Counted from the first letter of the stretch, positions 1-6,894 are shown. The stretch is DNA of 7,062 nt from an uncultured Cloacibacillus sp. (GCA_900544635.1 UQVV01000094.1:1-7062), one strand, 5' to 3'. Program-made: numbers and translations. The notes: a model not told the origin generated them from the sequence alone.

Positions 1-49
1 GGCTCGAGGCCGCGTCGCAAGCGCAGCTTTGAGGCACTCGCCGCGAACG

Positions 50-80
50 AAAAAGGGAGGCGGCGCGCGGCCTGCCTCCC
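50..80 (-). terminator. Intrinsic terminator of the aminotransferase gene
   Basis: On the minus strand, GGGAGGC (80-74) pairs with GCCTCCC (61-55). A G-C and a G-U pair inside can extend the stem to nine pairs around a short GC-rich loop. The stem is followed directly by five T residues (54-50). It begins 36 bases past the aminotransferase stop codon, the expected place for a rho-independent terminator. A second small palindrome, GCTTCGCGAAGC (95-106), lies between stop codon and terminator and is followed by four T on the minus strand; it could act as a weak extra stop. Confidence 0.75.
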
Positions 81-115
81 GTCAAATTTCAAAAGCTTCG
101 CGAAGCGCGCGCGGC

Positions 116-1300
116 TTACCCGCGCAGCCCCTCGACGGCTTCCTTTATGCGCTTCATACCCTCTTCGATATAATCGTAGCCGCGGCAGTAGGCGAGCCTG
201 ATGTAGCCCGGCATTCCGAAAACTTCGCCCGGCACCGTCGAGACTCCGGCTTCCTCGAGAAGCCACGAGCAGAACTTGAAGCCGTCCATGCCGAGCGACG
301 AGATGCGCGGGAAGGCGTAGAAGGCTCCCGCCGGAGTGATGGCCTCGAAGCCCTCGATTTTGTTGAGCCACGAGACGACCATGTCGCGGCGGCGGCGGTA
401 CTCCTTCACCATCGCCTCGACGTCGGGGCCCGCGTGCGCGAAGGCTTCGACGACGCCCGCCTGCGCGAACGAGTTTGCGCAGGTCGTGAGGTTCTGGTGG
501 CACTTGTTCACGTACTGGCGCATAGCCGCGGGCGCGACTATCCAGCCGATGCGCCATCCGGTCATCGACCACGTCTTCGACGCCGCGGATACGGTCACGG
601 TGCGCTCGTCCATTCCGGGTAGGCTCGCGATGCTGACGTGCTCGCCGTCGTAGAGGAACTTCTCGTAGCACTCGTCGGATATCACCCAGATGTCGTTCTC
701 TATAGCGAAGGCCGCGATCTCTTCGAGATTCTCGCGCGTGAGCACCGCTCCGCTCGGGTTGTTCGGCGAGTTCAGCAGTATCGCCTTCGTCTTCGCGGTG
801 CGCGCCTTCTTCAAATCTTCTACGTGCAGCTTGAAGCCGTCCTCCATCCTCGTCGCGACGGGGACGAGCACGCCGTTCGCAATCGCGAGCACGTCGGCGT
901 AGGCCGAGAAGTACGGCGCGGGCACGATGACCTCGTCGCCGGGCTCGAGCAGCGTCAGGAACGACGCCGTCAGCGCCTCCATCGCGCCGTTCGTGATGAC
1001 GACGTTCCTGTCGGCGTCGACGTCCATGCCGTTGTCGCGGCGGTACTTCTCCGCGACGGCGCAGCGCAGGTCGTAAGCGCCCGCCATGTCGGTGTAATGC
1101 ACGTTGCCCGCGCGCAGCGCCGCGGCCGCGGCCTCCTTCGCGCACTCGGGCGAGTCGAAGTCCGGACGCCCTATCTCCATGTGGATGATGCTGCGCCCCT
1201 CGCGCTCCATCTCCTCGGCGCGCGCGAGTATCTCGCGTATGCCGCCCGCCATCTTTATCGAAGCCATACGGCTGTTCGGAAACGTTACCTTGGTCGTCAT
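116..1300 (-). CDS. Class I/II PLP-dependent aminotransferase (aspartate aminotransferase-like)
   Basis: This encodes a 394-residue cytoplasmic fold-type I aminotransferase, which moves an amino group between an amino acid and a 2-oxo acid using pyridoxal phosphate. Visible landmarks are EIGRPDF near the N-terminus (42-48, the family's xGxPDF substrate loop), ITNGAMEAL (102-110, cofactor phosphate region), PAPYFSAY (127-134), SPNNPSG (178-184, with Asn181), ISDECYEKF (207-215, Asp209 for the pyridine nitrogen), SKTWSMTGWRIGW (241-253, with Lys242 as the Schiff-base lysine) and IRLAYC (367-372, Arg368 for the substrate carboxylate). Length and motif order are those of a complete enzyme. The start at 1300 is chosen because AGGGGG lies seven bases upstream; the ATG at 1306 would directly abut that site. 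The frame stays open far upstream, but only as antisense to the next gene. Aspartate aminotransferase is the default name; other amino-acid substrates cannot be excluded. It is transcribed alone, divergently from the FNT gene. Confidence 0.93.
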   Translation of the reverse strand: MTTKVTFPNSRMASIKMAGGIREILARAEEMEREGRSIIHMEIGRPDFDSPECAKEAAAAALRAGNVHYTDMAGAYDLRCAVAEKYRRDNGMDVDADRNVVITNGAMEALTASFLTLLEPGDEVIVPAPYFSAYADVLAIANGVLVPVATRMEDGFKLHVEDLKKARTAKTKAILLNSPNNPSGAVLTRENLEEIAAFAIENDIWVISDECYEKFLYDGEHVSIASLPGMDERTVTVSAASKTWSMTGWRIGWIVAPAAMRQYVNKCHQNLTTCANSFAQAGVVEAFAHAGPDVEAMVKEYRRRRDMVVSWLNKIEGFEAITPAGAFYAFPRISSLGMDGFKFCSWLLEEAGVSTVPGEVFGMPGYIRLAYCRGYDYIEEGMKRIKEAVEGLRG

Positions 1301-1307
1301 GAGCATT

Positions 1308-1313
1308 CCCCCT
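1308..1313 (-). promoter_or_regulatory. Ribosome binding site that fixes the aminotransferase start
   Basis: AGGGGG on the minus strand lies seven bases before the ATG at 1300 but only one base before the alternative ATG at 1306. The spacing therefore selects 1300, which gives a protein beginning MTTKVTF. Confidence 0.75.
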
Positions 1314-1336
1314 GCCAATGATTTTACACAACGTAT

Positions 1337-1365
1337 ATTATTACAAATCGCGCCGTTTCGGGCAA
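1337..1365 (-). promoter_or_regulatory. Candidate promoter of the aminotransferase gene
   Basis: On the minus strand, TTGCCC (1365-1360) is followed after 17 bases by AATAAT (1342-1337); the overlapping TAATAA at 16 bases fits as well. It lies in the AT-rich part of the divergent spacer, about 37 bases upstream of the start codon. The match is moderate, so the exact boxes are uncertain. Confidence 0.4.
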
Positions 1366-1389
1366 AAGCCACAAAAATTTTTCGTTCCG

Positions 1390-1403
1390 CGCGCCGCGGC
1401 GCG
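1390..1403. repeat. 14-base GC palindrome followed by a T-run in the divergent spacer
   Basis: CGCGCCGCGGCGCG is a perfect palindrome, and on the plus strand five T residues follow (1404-1408). As RNA it could form a short hairpin with a T-tail, so it might stop transcription running antisense to the aminotransferase gene. As DNA it sits just upstream of the FNT promoter, where an activator or repressor could bind. An A-tract palindrome, AAAAATTTTT (1373-1382), lies on its left. Function is unknown. Confidence 0.35.
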
Positions 1404-1406
1404 TTT

Positions 1407-1437
1407 TTACAGATTTTTGACGGGGGCACGCTATAAT
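1407..1437 (+). promoter_or_regulatory. Promoter of the FNT channel gene
   Basis: A perfect -10 box, TATAAT (1432-1437), lies 31 bases upstream of the start codon. The -35 box is less clear: TTACAG (1407-1412) is 19 bases away. A better-looking TTGACG (1417-1422) is only nine bases away and cannot be used with this -10 box. A weak -35 element suggests that an activator may help, but no FNR-type TTGAT-N4-ATCAA site is visible. Confidence 0.55.
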
Positions 1438-1468
1438 AGCCTGAAAAAAATCCGAGGGGGAAATTTTT

Positions 1469-2257
1469 ATGAGTATCAAGACGCCGGCGGAAATTTCTCA
1501 GGCCGCGCTCGCGGCGGGAATCGCGAAGAGCCGGCTCGCGCTCGGGACTATGCTGCTGATGGGCTTCCTCGCGGGAGCATATATAGGAATGGGCGGATAT
1601 TTCATGCTCGTCGTCACGCAGGACGCGGCGCAGGTGGCGGGCGTCGGCATCTCGAAGCTTTTGGGCGGCGTCGTCTTCTCGCTCGGACTTTTCCTCGTGC
1701 TCACCGCGGGCGCGGAGCTCGTGACCGGCAACTGCCTCATGCCTATCGCATACCTTTCCAAGAAAATCTCCTTCGCCGCGATGCTGCGCAACCTTTGCGC
1801 AGTCTATTGCGCGAACTTCGCGGGCGCGCTCTTCTTCGCGGCGCTCATATATTCGAGCGGGCTCATCTCCGAGCAGTGCGGCGCTGCGGCGCTCTCGCTC
1901 GCGGCGATGAAGTCGTCGCTCCCCGTCTCGTACATGCTCATACGCGGCGTGCTCTGCAACTGGTTCGTATGCCTCGCCGTCTGGATAGCCTTCGGCGCGC
2001 AGGACACGGCGGGCAAGTTCGTCGCAGCGCTGCTGCCGATCTCCGCCTTCGTCGCGATGGGCTTCGAGCACTGCGTGGCCAACATGTTCTTCATCCCGCT
2101 TGGCCTCATGCTGAACGGCGGCGCGCTCCCCGCGCTCACCGCCGCGGCCTTCGCGAAGAATCTTTTCTTCGTCACGATAGGCAACGCTGCGGGCGGCGCA
2201 ATTTTCGTCGCGCTCTTCTATTTCCTGATTTTCCGCAAGGAGCTGGCGAAGGCCTAA
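1469..2257 (+). CDS. Formate/nitrite transporter (FNT) family channel
   Basis: This is a 262-residue inner-membrane protein of the FocA/NirC family, whose members form pentamers of six-helix channels for small anions such as formate, nitrite or hydrosulfide. Diagnostic parts are AGAELVTGN (80-88, the family signature at the broken helix and omega loop), Lys148 in the AAMKSSLP stretch, NWFVCLAVW (164-172), GFEHCVANMFFIPLG (198-212, with the conserved pore histidine His201) and NLFFVTIGNAAGGAIFVA (231-248). The ATG at 1469 has GAGGGGG ending eight bases upstream. It is a single-gene unit, with its own promoter and terminator. No pyruvate formate-lyase, formate dehydrogenase, nitrite reductase or sulfite reductase gene lies nearby, so the substrate cannot be inferred from context. 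Family assignment is firm; a name such as focA or nirC would be a guess. Confidence 0.93.
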   Translation: MSIKTPAEISQAALAAGIAKSRLALGTMLLMGFLAGAYIGMGGYFMLVVTQDAAQVAGVGISKLLGGVVFSLGLFLVLTAGAELVTGNCLMPIAYLSKKISFAAMLRNLCAVYCANFAGALFFAALIYSSGLISEQCGAAALSLAAMKSSLPVSYMLIRGVLCNWFVCLAVWIAFGAQDTAGKFVAALLPISAFVAMGFEHCVANMFFIPLGLMLNGGALPALTAAAFAKNLFFVTIGNAAGGAIFVALFYFLIFRKELAKA

Positions 2258-2290
2258 CCGCGCACGCCCGCAGATAAACGGCGAACTTTT

Positions 2291-2318
2291 CCCGCCCGCG
2301 CAGGGGCGGGATTTTTTT
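2291..2318 (+). terminator. Intrinsic terminator of the FNT gene
   Basis: CCCGCCC (2291-2297) and GGGCGGG (2304-2310) form a perfect 7-pair GC stem with a 6-base loop. One A and then seven T residues (2312-2318) follow. It starts 33 bases after the FNT stop codon, and the T-run is on the plus-strand side only. Confidence 0.88.
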
Positions 2319-2340
2319 GCGTTTTACAACGCGAGAATTA

Positions 2341-2369
2341 TTGAGATTGGCGGCGGTTGGTGGTATTTT
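2341..2369 (+). promoter_or_regulatory. Promoter of the MATE gene pair
   Basis: TTGAGA (2341-2346) is separated by exactly 17 bases from TATTTT (2364-2369). The -10 box is preceded by TGG, matching the extended -10 pattern TGn. Transcription would begin near 2376, leaving a leader of about 50 bases to the ATG at 2428. The box sequences are imperfect, but spacing and position are good. Confidence 0.5.
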
Positions 2370-2381
2370 ATCAAGATAAAA
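2366..2381. promoter_or_regulatory. Operator-like palindrome over the MATE promoter
   Basis: TTTTATCAAGATAAAA is a perfect inverted repeat of two 7-base arms around AA. It overlaps the -10 box and the predicted transcription start, the classic position for a repressor site controlling a drug-exporter operon. The stem is too AT-rich and its loop too short for a stable RNA hairpin, so a DNA-binding dimer is more likely. No regulator gene lies in the window. Confidence 0.45.
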
Positions 2382-2427
2382 CATCGACGGCCGGCAACGG
2401 ATTTATTTAGGGTCTGGAGGTGGAAGA

Positions 2428-3812
2428 ATGGGCTGCTTCAACATCTTCGCCGCCGCGTCGCAGAGCCGCGACGAGCAGTTGAAACGAATGACCGAGGCTC
2501 CTATCGGGCCTCTTATAATATCTCTCGCGATACCGACGATACTGAGCATGCTGACGACGGCGCTCTACAACACCGCGGACACATACTTCGTCTCGCAGCT
2601 CGGCACGAGCGCGAGCGGCGCGGTCGGCGTCGTCTTCTGCCTCATGGCCATCTTTCAGGCGACGGGCTTCACGCTCGGCATGGGCGCTGGAAGCGTCATC
2701 TCGCGCAGGCTCGGCGGCGGCGACGCCGCGTCCGCGAGCGCCTACGGCTCCGCATCCTTCTTCTGCGCGCTGACGCTCGGGACCTGCATCTGCGTCCTCG
2801 GGCAAATTTTCATCGACCCGCTGATGGTTCTGCTCGGCTCCACGCCCACGATACTTCCTTACGCGCGCGCCTACGCGCGGTGGATTCTGCTCGGCGCGCC
2901 CGTGATGTGCTGCTGCTTCGTGATGAACAACATCCTGCGCGCGGAGGGGCACTCTGCCTTCGCGATGTGCGGCCTCGTCACCGGCGGGCTGCTGAACATC
3001 GTGCTCGACCCTATTTTCATTTTCACCTTCGGCCTCGGAATTTCCGGCGCGGCGGCGGCGACGCTGCTGAGCCAGTGCGTTAGCTTCACAATCCTCGCGT
3101 CGTTCTTCCTGCGCGGCAAGAGCATGGTCGGCATAAGCGTGAAGAATCTCCCGCGGCGCGCGGCGACGTACTGCGAGATCGTGCGCCTCGGCTTCCCGTC
3201 GCTCTCGCGCCAGGGGCTCGCAAGCATCTCGACGGCGGCGCTCAACGCAAGCGCCGGAGCTTACGGCGATGCCGCGGTCGCCGCTATGTCCATCGTCGGC
3301 AGGATATTCATGTTCATACTCTCGGTGATGATCGGCCTCGGCCAGGGCTTCACGCCGGTCGTCGGCTTCAACTACGGCTCTACTCGCGCGTGCGCGAGGC
3401 CTTCTGGTTCACCGTCAAGGCCGGCATGGCGCTGATGACGGCGCTGACTCTCGCCGGATGGATTTTCGCGCCGGAGATTATCGCGCTCTTCCGCGCCGAC
3501 GACGCGGAGGTCATAGCGATAGGGACGCGCGCGATGCGCTTCCAGTGCGCGGCGCTGATGCTTCAGCCGCTCTTCGTCGCGACGAACATGATGCACCAGG
3601 CCTCGGGCTTCGCGTGGCGCGCGACCTTCCTCGCATGCACGCGGCAGGGCATTTACTTCCTCCCGCTCATAATCGTGCTGCCGCGCATGTTCGGCATGAC
3701 CGGCGTCGAAATTACGCAGACCGTCTCGGACGCCTTCAGCTTCGCGACGAGCCTGCCGTTCCTATATTATTTTCTGCGAAGACTGAAAGACCAGGAAAGA
3801 TTCGTGAGGTAA
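2428..3812 (+). pseudogene. MATE-family multidrug/cation exporter, frameshifted
   Basis: The intact ancestor would be an inner-membrane antiporter of about 460 residues with 12 helices, exporting drugs or metabolites against sodium or protons. The first frame runs from the ATG at 2428 (GGAGG seven bases upstream) through LAIPTILSMLTTALYNTAD (33-51), NNILRAEGHS (167-176), LNIVLDPIFIFTFGLGISG (189-207) and GFTPVVGFNYGS (307-318). It then leaves the family pattern and stops at 3435 as a 335-residue product. The missing C-terminal part continues in another frame from about 3381, as YSRVREAFWF and on through the last helices to the TAA at 3810-3812. MATE proteins usually have about two more residues between NYG-x and the YxRVRE stretch, so loss of seven bases would explain the break. 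A truncated product would keep roughly helices 1-8. The GTG at 3390 lacks a ribosome binding site. It may be a true mutation or an assembly error. Confidence 0.85.
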
Positions 3813-3818
3813 CGCTGA

Positions 3819-5195
3819 ATGGCAGATTTTAAGAAATTTTTCTCCGGCATCTTCTCGACCGGCGCGCAGTCGCTGACGGAGGGCAGCATCCCGCTGCTCC
3901 TCACGCGCTTCGCGATTCCCTACATGGCGGCGAACCTGCTGCAGGCGCTCTACGGCGCGGCCGACATGATAATCGTCGGACAGTTCACCGACGCGGCTGG
4001 GCTTTCGGCCGTCTCCATCGGGAGCCAGTTCATCTTCATGATTAACAGCATCGTCATCGGGCTTTCGATAGGCGGCACGATAATGATCGGGCGCTTCTTC
4101 GGCGCTGGCCGCACGGAGGAGATACACGACACCATCGGGACTATGCTGACGCTCTTCGCTCTGCTGAGCGTCGTCATAACGGTTGGGCTGCTCCTGTTCA
4201 TCGACCCGATAGTGTGGCTGCTCGGCACGCCGGAAGAGTCGTTCGAGCCGACGCGCGGCTACGTCTTCATCAACGTCGCGGGGCTCGCGACGATGTTCGC
4301 CTACAACGCGCTCGCGGCGGTCTTCCGCGGCTTCGGCGACTCGACCTCGCCGCTGATGTTCGTCGCGGTGGCCTGCGTGCTCAACATCGTCGGCGACCTC
4401 GCGCTCGTCGGCATCTTCGGCATGGGCGCGAACGGCGCGGCGATAGCGACGGTCTTCTCGCAGGGATTTTCCGCCTATCTCGCCGTCGTCTACGCGCGGC
4501 GCGCCGATTATCACTTCGACTTCAAGCTAGCGAGCATGAGGATAAAATGGGACAAGCTCGTCAACCTCCTGCGCATCGGCCTGCCGATGGCGGTGCAGTT
4601 CTCGCTGACGAGCATCTCGTTCATCTTCATACTCGCGACGGTGAGCAAGATGGGCGGCGTCGCGGCCGCCGCTGCGATAGGAATCACAGGAAAGCTCAAC
4701 GGCTTCACGATGCTGCCGCCGCACTCCTTCGCGGCCGCGATTTCTGCGATGGTCGCGCAGAACATCGGCGCGGGCAAGCCGAAGCGCGCGCGCTCGACGA
4801 TGTTCTCCGGCCTCGCGATTTCGCTCGCCTTCGGCGTCGTCACCTTCGCGGCGCTCTTCTTCTTCCCCGAGCCGGTGATACGGATATTCACGCCGGACCG
4901 CGAGCTCATCGACGCGACGGCGCTCTATCTCAAATCCTTCAGCATCGACTGCGTGCTCGTCTGCCTCGTCTTCTGCCTCAACGGCTTCTTCAACGGCTGC
5001 GGCCACACGACCTTCACAATGATGAACAACATCTTCTGCGCCTTCGCGGTGCGCGTGCCAGCGACGTGGATTCTAAGCGGAATCGCCGGCGCGAGCCTTT
5101 TCACCATAGGCTTCGCCGCGCCGCTCGCCTCGCTGCTGACGATAGTGATAAGTCTCTGGTTCCTCAAGAGCGGGAAGTGGAAGACGCCGCGGTAA
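3819..5195 (+). CDS. MATE-family multidrug/cation exporter
   Basis: This is an intact 458-residue integral membrane protein of the MATE superfamily, with the usual two bundles of six helices. Landmarks are FAIPYMAANLLQALYGAADM (31-50, helix 1 with the family's IP and Y-x-x-AD pattern), VGQFTDAAGLSA (53-64), FRGFGDSTSPL (169-179), LNIVGDLALVGIFGMGANG (188-206), MVAQNIGAGKPKRA (311-324, the loop linking helices in the second half) and FNGCGHTTFTM (391-401). The substrate cannot be read from sequence. GAGGT (3806-3810) overlaps the stop codon of the preceding gene and lies eight bases before this ATG, so the two genes are co-transcribed and probably translationally coupled. The two proteins are clearly divergent, so this is an old pair and not a fresh duplication. 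Early termination in the broken first gene could lower expression of this one by polarity. Confidence 0.93.
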   Translation: MADFKKFFSGIFSTGAQSLTEGSIPLLLTRFAIPYMAANLLQALYGAADMIIVGQFTDAAGLSAVSIGSQFIFMINSIVIGLSIGGTIMIGRFFGAGRTEEIHDTIGTMLTLFALLSVVITVGLLLFIDPIVWLLGTPEESFEPTRGYVFINVAGLATMFAYNALAAVFRGFGDSTSPLMFVAVACVLNIVGDLALVGIFGMGANGAAIATVFSQGFSAYLAVVYARRADYHFDFKLASMRIKWDKLVNLLRIGLPMAVQFSLTSISFIFILATVSKMGGVAAAAAIGITGKLNGFTMLPPHSFAAAISAMVAQNIGAGKPKRARSTMFSGLAISLAFGVVTFAALFFFPEPVIRIFTPDRELIDATALYLKSFSIDCVLVCLVFCLNGFFNGCGHTTFTMMNNIFCAFAVRVPATWILSGIAGASLFTIGFAAPLASLLTIVISLWFLKSGKWKTPR

Positions 5196-5197
5196 GA

Positions 5198-5229
5198 TAA
5201 AGCAAAGCTCCCGGCGTTGTGCCGGGAGC
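5198..5229. terminator. Hairpin terminator between convergent operons
   Basis: GCTCCCGGC (5207-5215) and GCCGGGAGC (5221-5229) form a perfect 9-pair stem with a GTTGT loop. It begins 11 bases after the MATE stop codon. Read on the minus strand the stem is followed by TTTGCTTTAT, so it is a better intrinsic terminator for the leftward PepSY gene, whose stop codon lies about 63 bases before it. On the plus strand no T-run follows, so its effect on the MATE operon may be weaker or limited to stabilising the 3' end. Confidence 0.72.
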
Positions 5230-5292
5230 CGTGAACATCCAGAATTTTACGTTCGCGCCGTGCGTTTACCGTCACGGTGCGTTTTCAGTAAT

Positions 5293-5814
5293 CTATCCCC
5301 GCAGGTCCGCGTTCCAGTCGACTATGCGGCCCGTTCTCGGGTCTATCTCGAATTCGTACTTTATGCCTTCGTGGAAGAGCTCGCCCTCGTAGCGCGCGTC
5401 ATGTCCGCCGCCCTCGCGGTGCATGCGGATGTCTCTGAAATGCGAGCCGGGGACTTTTTTCTGGACGACGCGCTTCGCCTCGTCGAGGCTGACGGGGCTG
5501 CCGCCGAGCGTGCGGAGCCAGTCGTCGTCTACTTCGTAGTCCGCGCCGATGATGCGCCCGCTCTCGCGCGCGACCTCGAACTCGTAGTCGCCGTAGCGCG
5601 TCTCGAACTCAACCTTGAAAATGGCGATGCCGTTCTCGCGGCCGCTCTTGATTTCGACGTTGTAGGCGTCCCTCTCCGGCACTCCAGCGTTCTTCAGAGC
5701 GATGGCGAACGCCTGCTCGCGTCCAATCTCCGCGCACTGCGCCGGAACGGCCCCAGCGCCCATGACCAATGCGAGGCAAAGAGCGAGGCACGCGACGGAC
5801 ATTTTTACTTTCAC
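5293..5814 (-). CDS. Exported protein with two PepSY domains
   Basis: This is a 173-residue protein with a signal peptide: a short basic start (MKVK), a hydrophobic core (about 6-22) and a likely cut after VPA (residue 25). The Cys at 27 does not sit in a proper lipobox. Two PepSY repeats follow, at about 29-94 and 107-171. Each has an N-terminal helix (REQAFAIALKNAG; SLDEAKRVVQKKV) and a strand-turn-strand hairpin, ending in YEFEVARESGRIIGADYEV and YEFEIDPRTGRIVDWNADL. PepSY domains are known from protease propeptides and cell-surface proteins and are thought to restrain proteases or bind peptides; no protease is fused or adjacent here. The start is the GTG at 5814, because GGAGG lies eight bases upstream; the ATG at 5802 would be too far away. 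The 46-base gap after the EIIC gene suggests co-transcription, although a TATACT (5850-5845) could be a -10 box with no clear partner. Confidence 0.85.
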   Translation of the reverse strand: MKVKMSVACLALCLALVMGAGAVPAQCAEIGREQAFAIALKNAGVPERDAYNVEIKSGRENGIAIFKVEFETRYGDYEFEVARESGRIIGADYEVDDDWLRTLGGSPVSLDEAKRVVQKKVPGSHFRDIRMHREGGGHDARYEGELFHEGIKYEFEIDPRTGRIVDWNADLRG

Positions 5815-5822
5815 GATACATT

Positions 5823-5827
5823 CCTCC
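5823..5827 (-). promoter_or_regulatory. Ribosome binding site that fixes the PepSY GTG start
   Basis: GGAGG on the minus strand (within AGGGAGGAA) is eight bases from the GTG at 5814 and 20 bases from the in-frame ATG at 5802. This supports GTG as the true start. Confidence 0.75.
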
Positions 5828-5860
5828 CTGATGGAATTGTTGCCAGTATATGATACCAGA

Positions 5861-6889
5861 TTACAGGTCGAGCTTCATCTCTCCGGGCTTGATGAAATTC
5901 ATCCTCCGCATCGCCTCCGCTATGACGAGCGTCGTCACGGCGGGCAGGACGAAGTGCATCAGCGCGATCTGCATCAGCACGGCGGGCGAGCCGCCCATCG
6001 CCTCGATTGCGCCGAACTGTCCGACGAGGCCGCTCGTCCCCATGCCCGCGCCCGACGGGACGTTCGTCATCTTGAATACGACCGTCGATATCGGGCCGAG
6101 GATGAAGCTCGCGAGCGTCGGCGGAATCCAAATCATCGGATGGCGCACGATGTTCGGCATCTGGAGCATCGAGGTGCCGAGCCCCTGCGACAGAAGCCCC
6201 GCGACGCCGTTCTCTCGGAAGGACATGACCGCGAAGCCGACCATCTGCGTCGAGCAGCCGACCGCCGCGGCCCCCGCCGCGATGCCCGAGAGGTTCAGCG
6301 CCACCGCGATGGCCGCGCTCGATATCGGGAGCGTGAGGATCATGCCCATTATCGCGGAGACGAGCGCGCCCATCGGCCCCGGCTGCAGCTCCGTCGCGCG
6401 CATTATCACGAGGCCGAGCCACGTCATCATAGCGCTCACGGGCGGGCCGATGAGCTTTCCCGCGGCCATGCCGGCGATGACGGTCAGCGCGGGCGTCGCG
6501 ATTATATCCACCGGCGTCTCCTTCGAGACCGCCTTGCCGAACTCCGCGCCCACTATCGCCGATACGAAAGCGCCGACCGGCCCGCCCCACGCGTTGCCGG
6601 CGAAGCCAGCCGCGACGCACGAGAAGACGACCATAGGAGGAGCCTTGAGCGCCTGCGCGACGGCGACCGCGATGGCCGGGCCGACCATCTGCCCGGCGAG
6701 GCCGCCGAACTCGACGAGTATCGGAATCCCGCACTTCGAGCCGATCGTCTTGAGTATCAGCCCCGTGATGAGCGACGCGAAGAGCCCGACGCCCATAGCG
6801 CCGAGCGCGTCCACGAAGTAGCGCGAGAAAGAAAAACGAATGTCCTTGCGTGCAAGGAAGGCCGAGATTGGATTGGATGAAGACGACAA
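5861..6889 (-). CDS. PTS EIIC-like membrane protein, PfoR type
   Basis: This is an integral membrane protein of 342 residues resembling the PTS_EIIC_2 group, which includes the Clostridium perfringens regulator PfoR. Landmarks are FLARKDIRFSFSRYFVDALG (11-30), the first helix GLFASLITGLILKTIG (35-50), ELQPGPMGALVSAIMGM (168-184), STQMVGFAV (213-221), TSMLQMPNIVRHPMIW (239-254) and a glycine-rich SGAGMGTSGLVGQFG (279-293). About eight to ten hydrophobic segments are visible. No EIIA, EIIB or HPr gene is nearby, so sugar uptake by phosphotransfer is not shown; such stand-alone proteins may transport or sense something else. No ATG is available before residue 32. TTG at 6889 is preferred: GGGG lies eight bases upstream, and the promoter at 6925-6953 then leaves a leader of about 29 bases. 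TTG at 6907 (348 residues) is the alternative, with a leader of only about 11 bases. The family is fairly sure, the function is not. Confidence 0.87.
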   Translation of the reverse strand: MSSSSNPISAFLARKDIRFSFSRYFVDALGAMGVGLFASLITGLILKTIGSKCGIPILVEFGGLAGQMVGPAIAVAVAQALKAPPMVVFSCVAAGFAGNAWGGPVGAFVSAIVGAEFGKAVSKETPVDIIATPALTVIAGMAAGKLIGPPVSAMMTWLGLVIMRATELQPGPMGALVSAIMGMILTLPISSAAIAVALNLSGIAAGAAAVGCSTQMVGFAVMSFRENGVAGLLSQGLGTSMLQMPNIVRHPMIWIPPTLASFILGPISTVVFKMTNVPSGAGMGTSGLVGQFGAIEAMGGSPAVLMQIALMHFVLPAVTTLVIAEAMRRMNFIKPGEMKLDL

Positions 6890-6894
6890 TTTTA

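Noticed and set aside
1..49. Possible 3' end of a rightward gene: the third plus-strand frame is open from the left edge to a TGA at 30-32.
   Set aside because: Only nine codons (LEAASQAQL) are visible, too few to show coding or to name a product. No other feature is evident left of the terminator.
1417..1437. TTGACG (1417-1422) as the -35 box for TATAAT (1432-1437).
   Set aside because: The spacer is only nine bases, far too short for sigma-70 recognition.
1301..2071. Upstream extension of the aminotransferase frame to about 650 residues.
   Set aside because: The extension is antisense to the FNT gene, is arginine-rich low-quality protein, crosses the AT-rich promoter spacer, and is contradicted by the ribosome binding site at 1308-1313.
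3376..3392. Programmed ribosomal frameshift in the first MATE gene, or restart at GTG 3390.
   Set aside because: There is no slippery heptamer, no obvious stimulating structure and no ribosome binding site before the GTG, and residues appear to be missing at the junction. A mutation or sequence error fits better.
4214..5200. A 328-residue plus-strand frame inside the second MATE gene.
   Set aside because: It is an out-of-frame arginine-rich translation of the MATE coding sequence with no ribosome binding site.
5260..5284. Short direct repeat GTGCGTTT at 5260-5267 and 5277-5284, with a small ACCGT/ACGGT dyad between.
   Set aside because: Eight bases in two copies in a short spacer is within chance for this composition, and it has no link to a known element.
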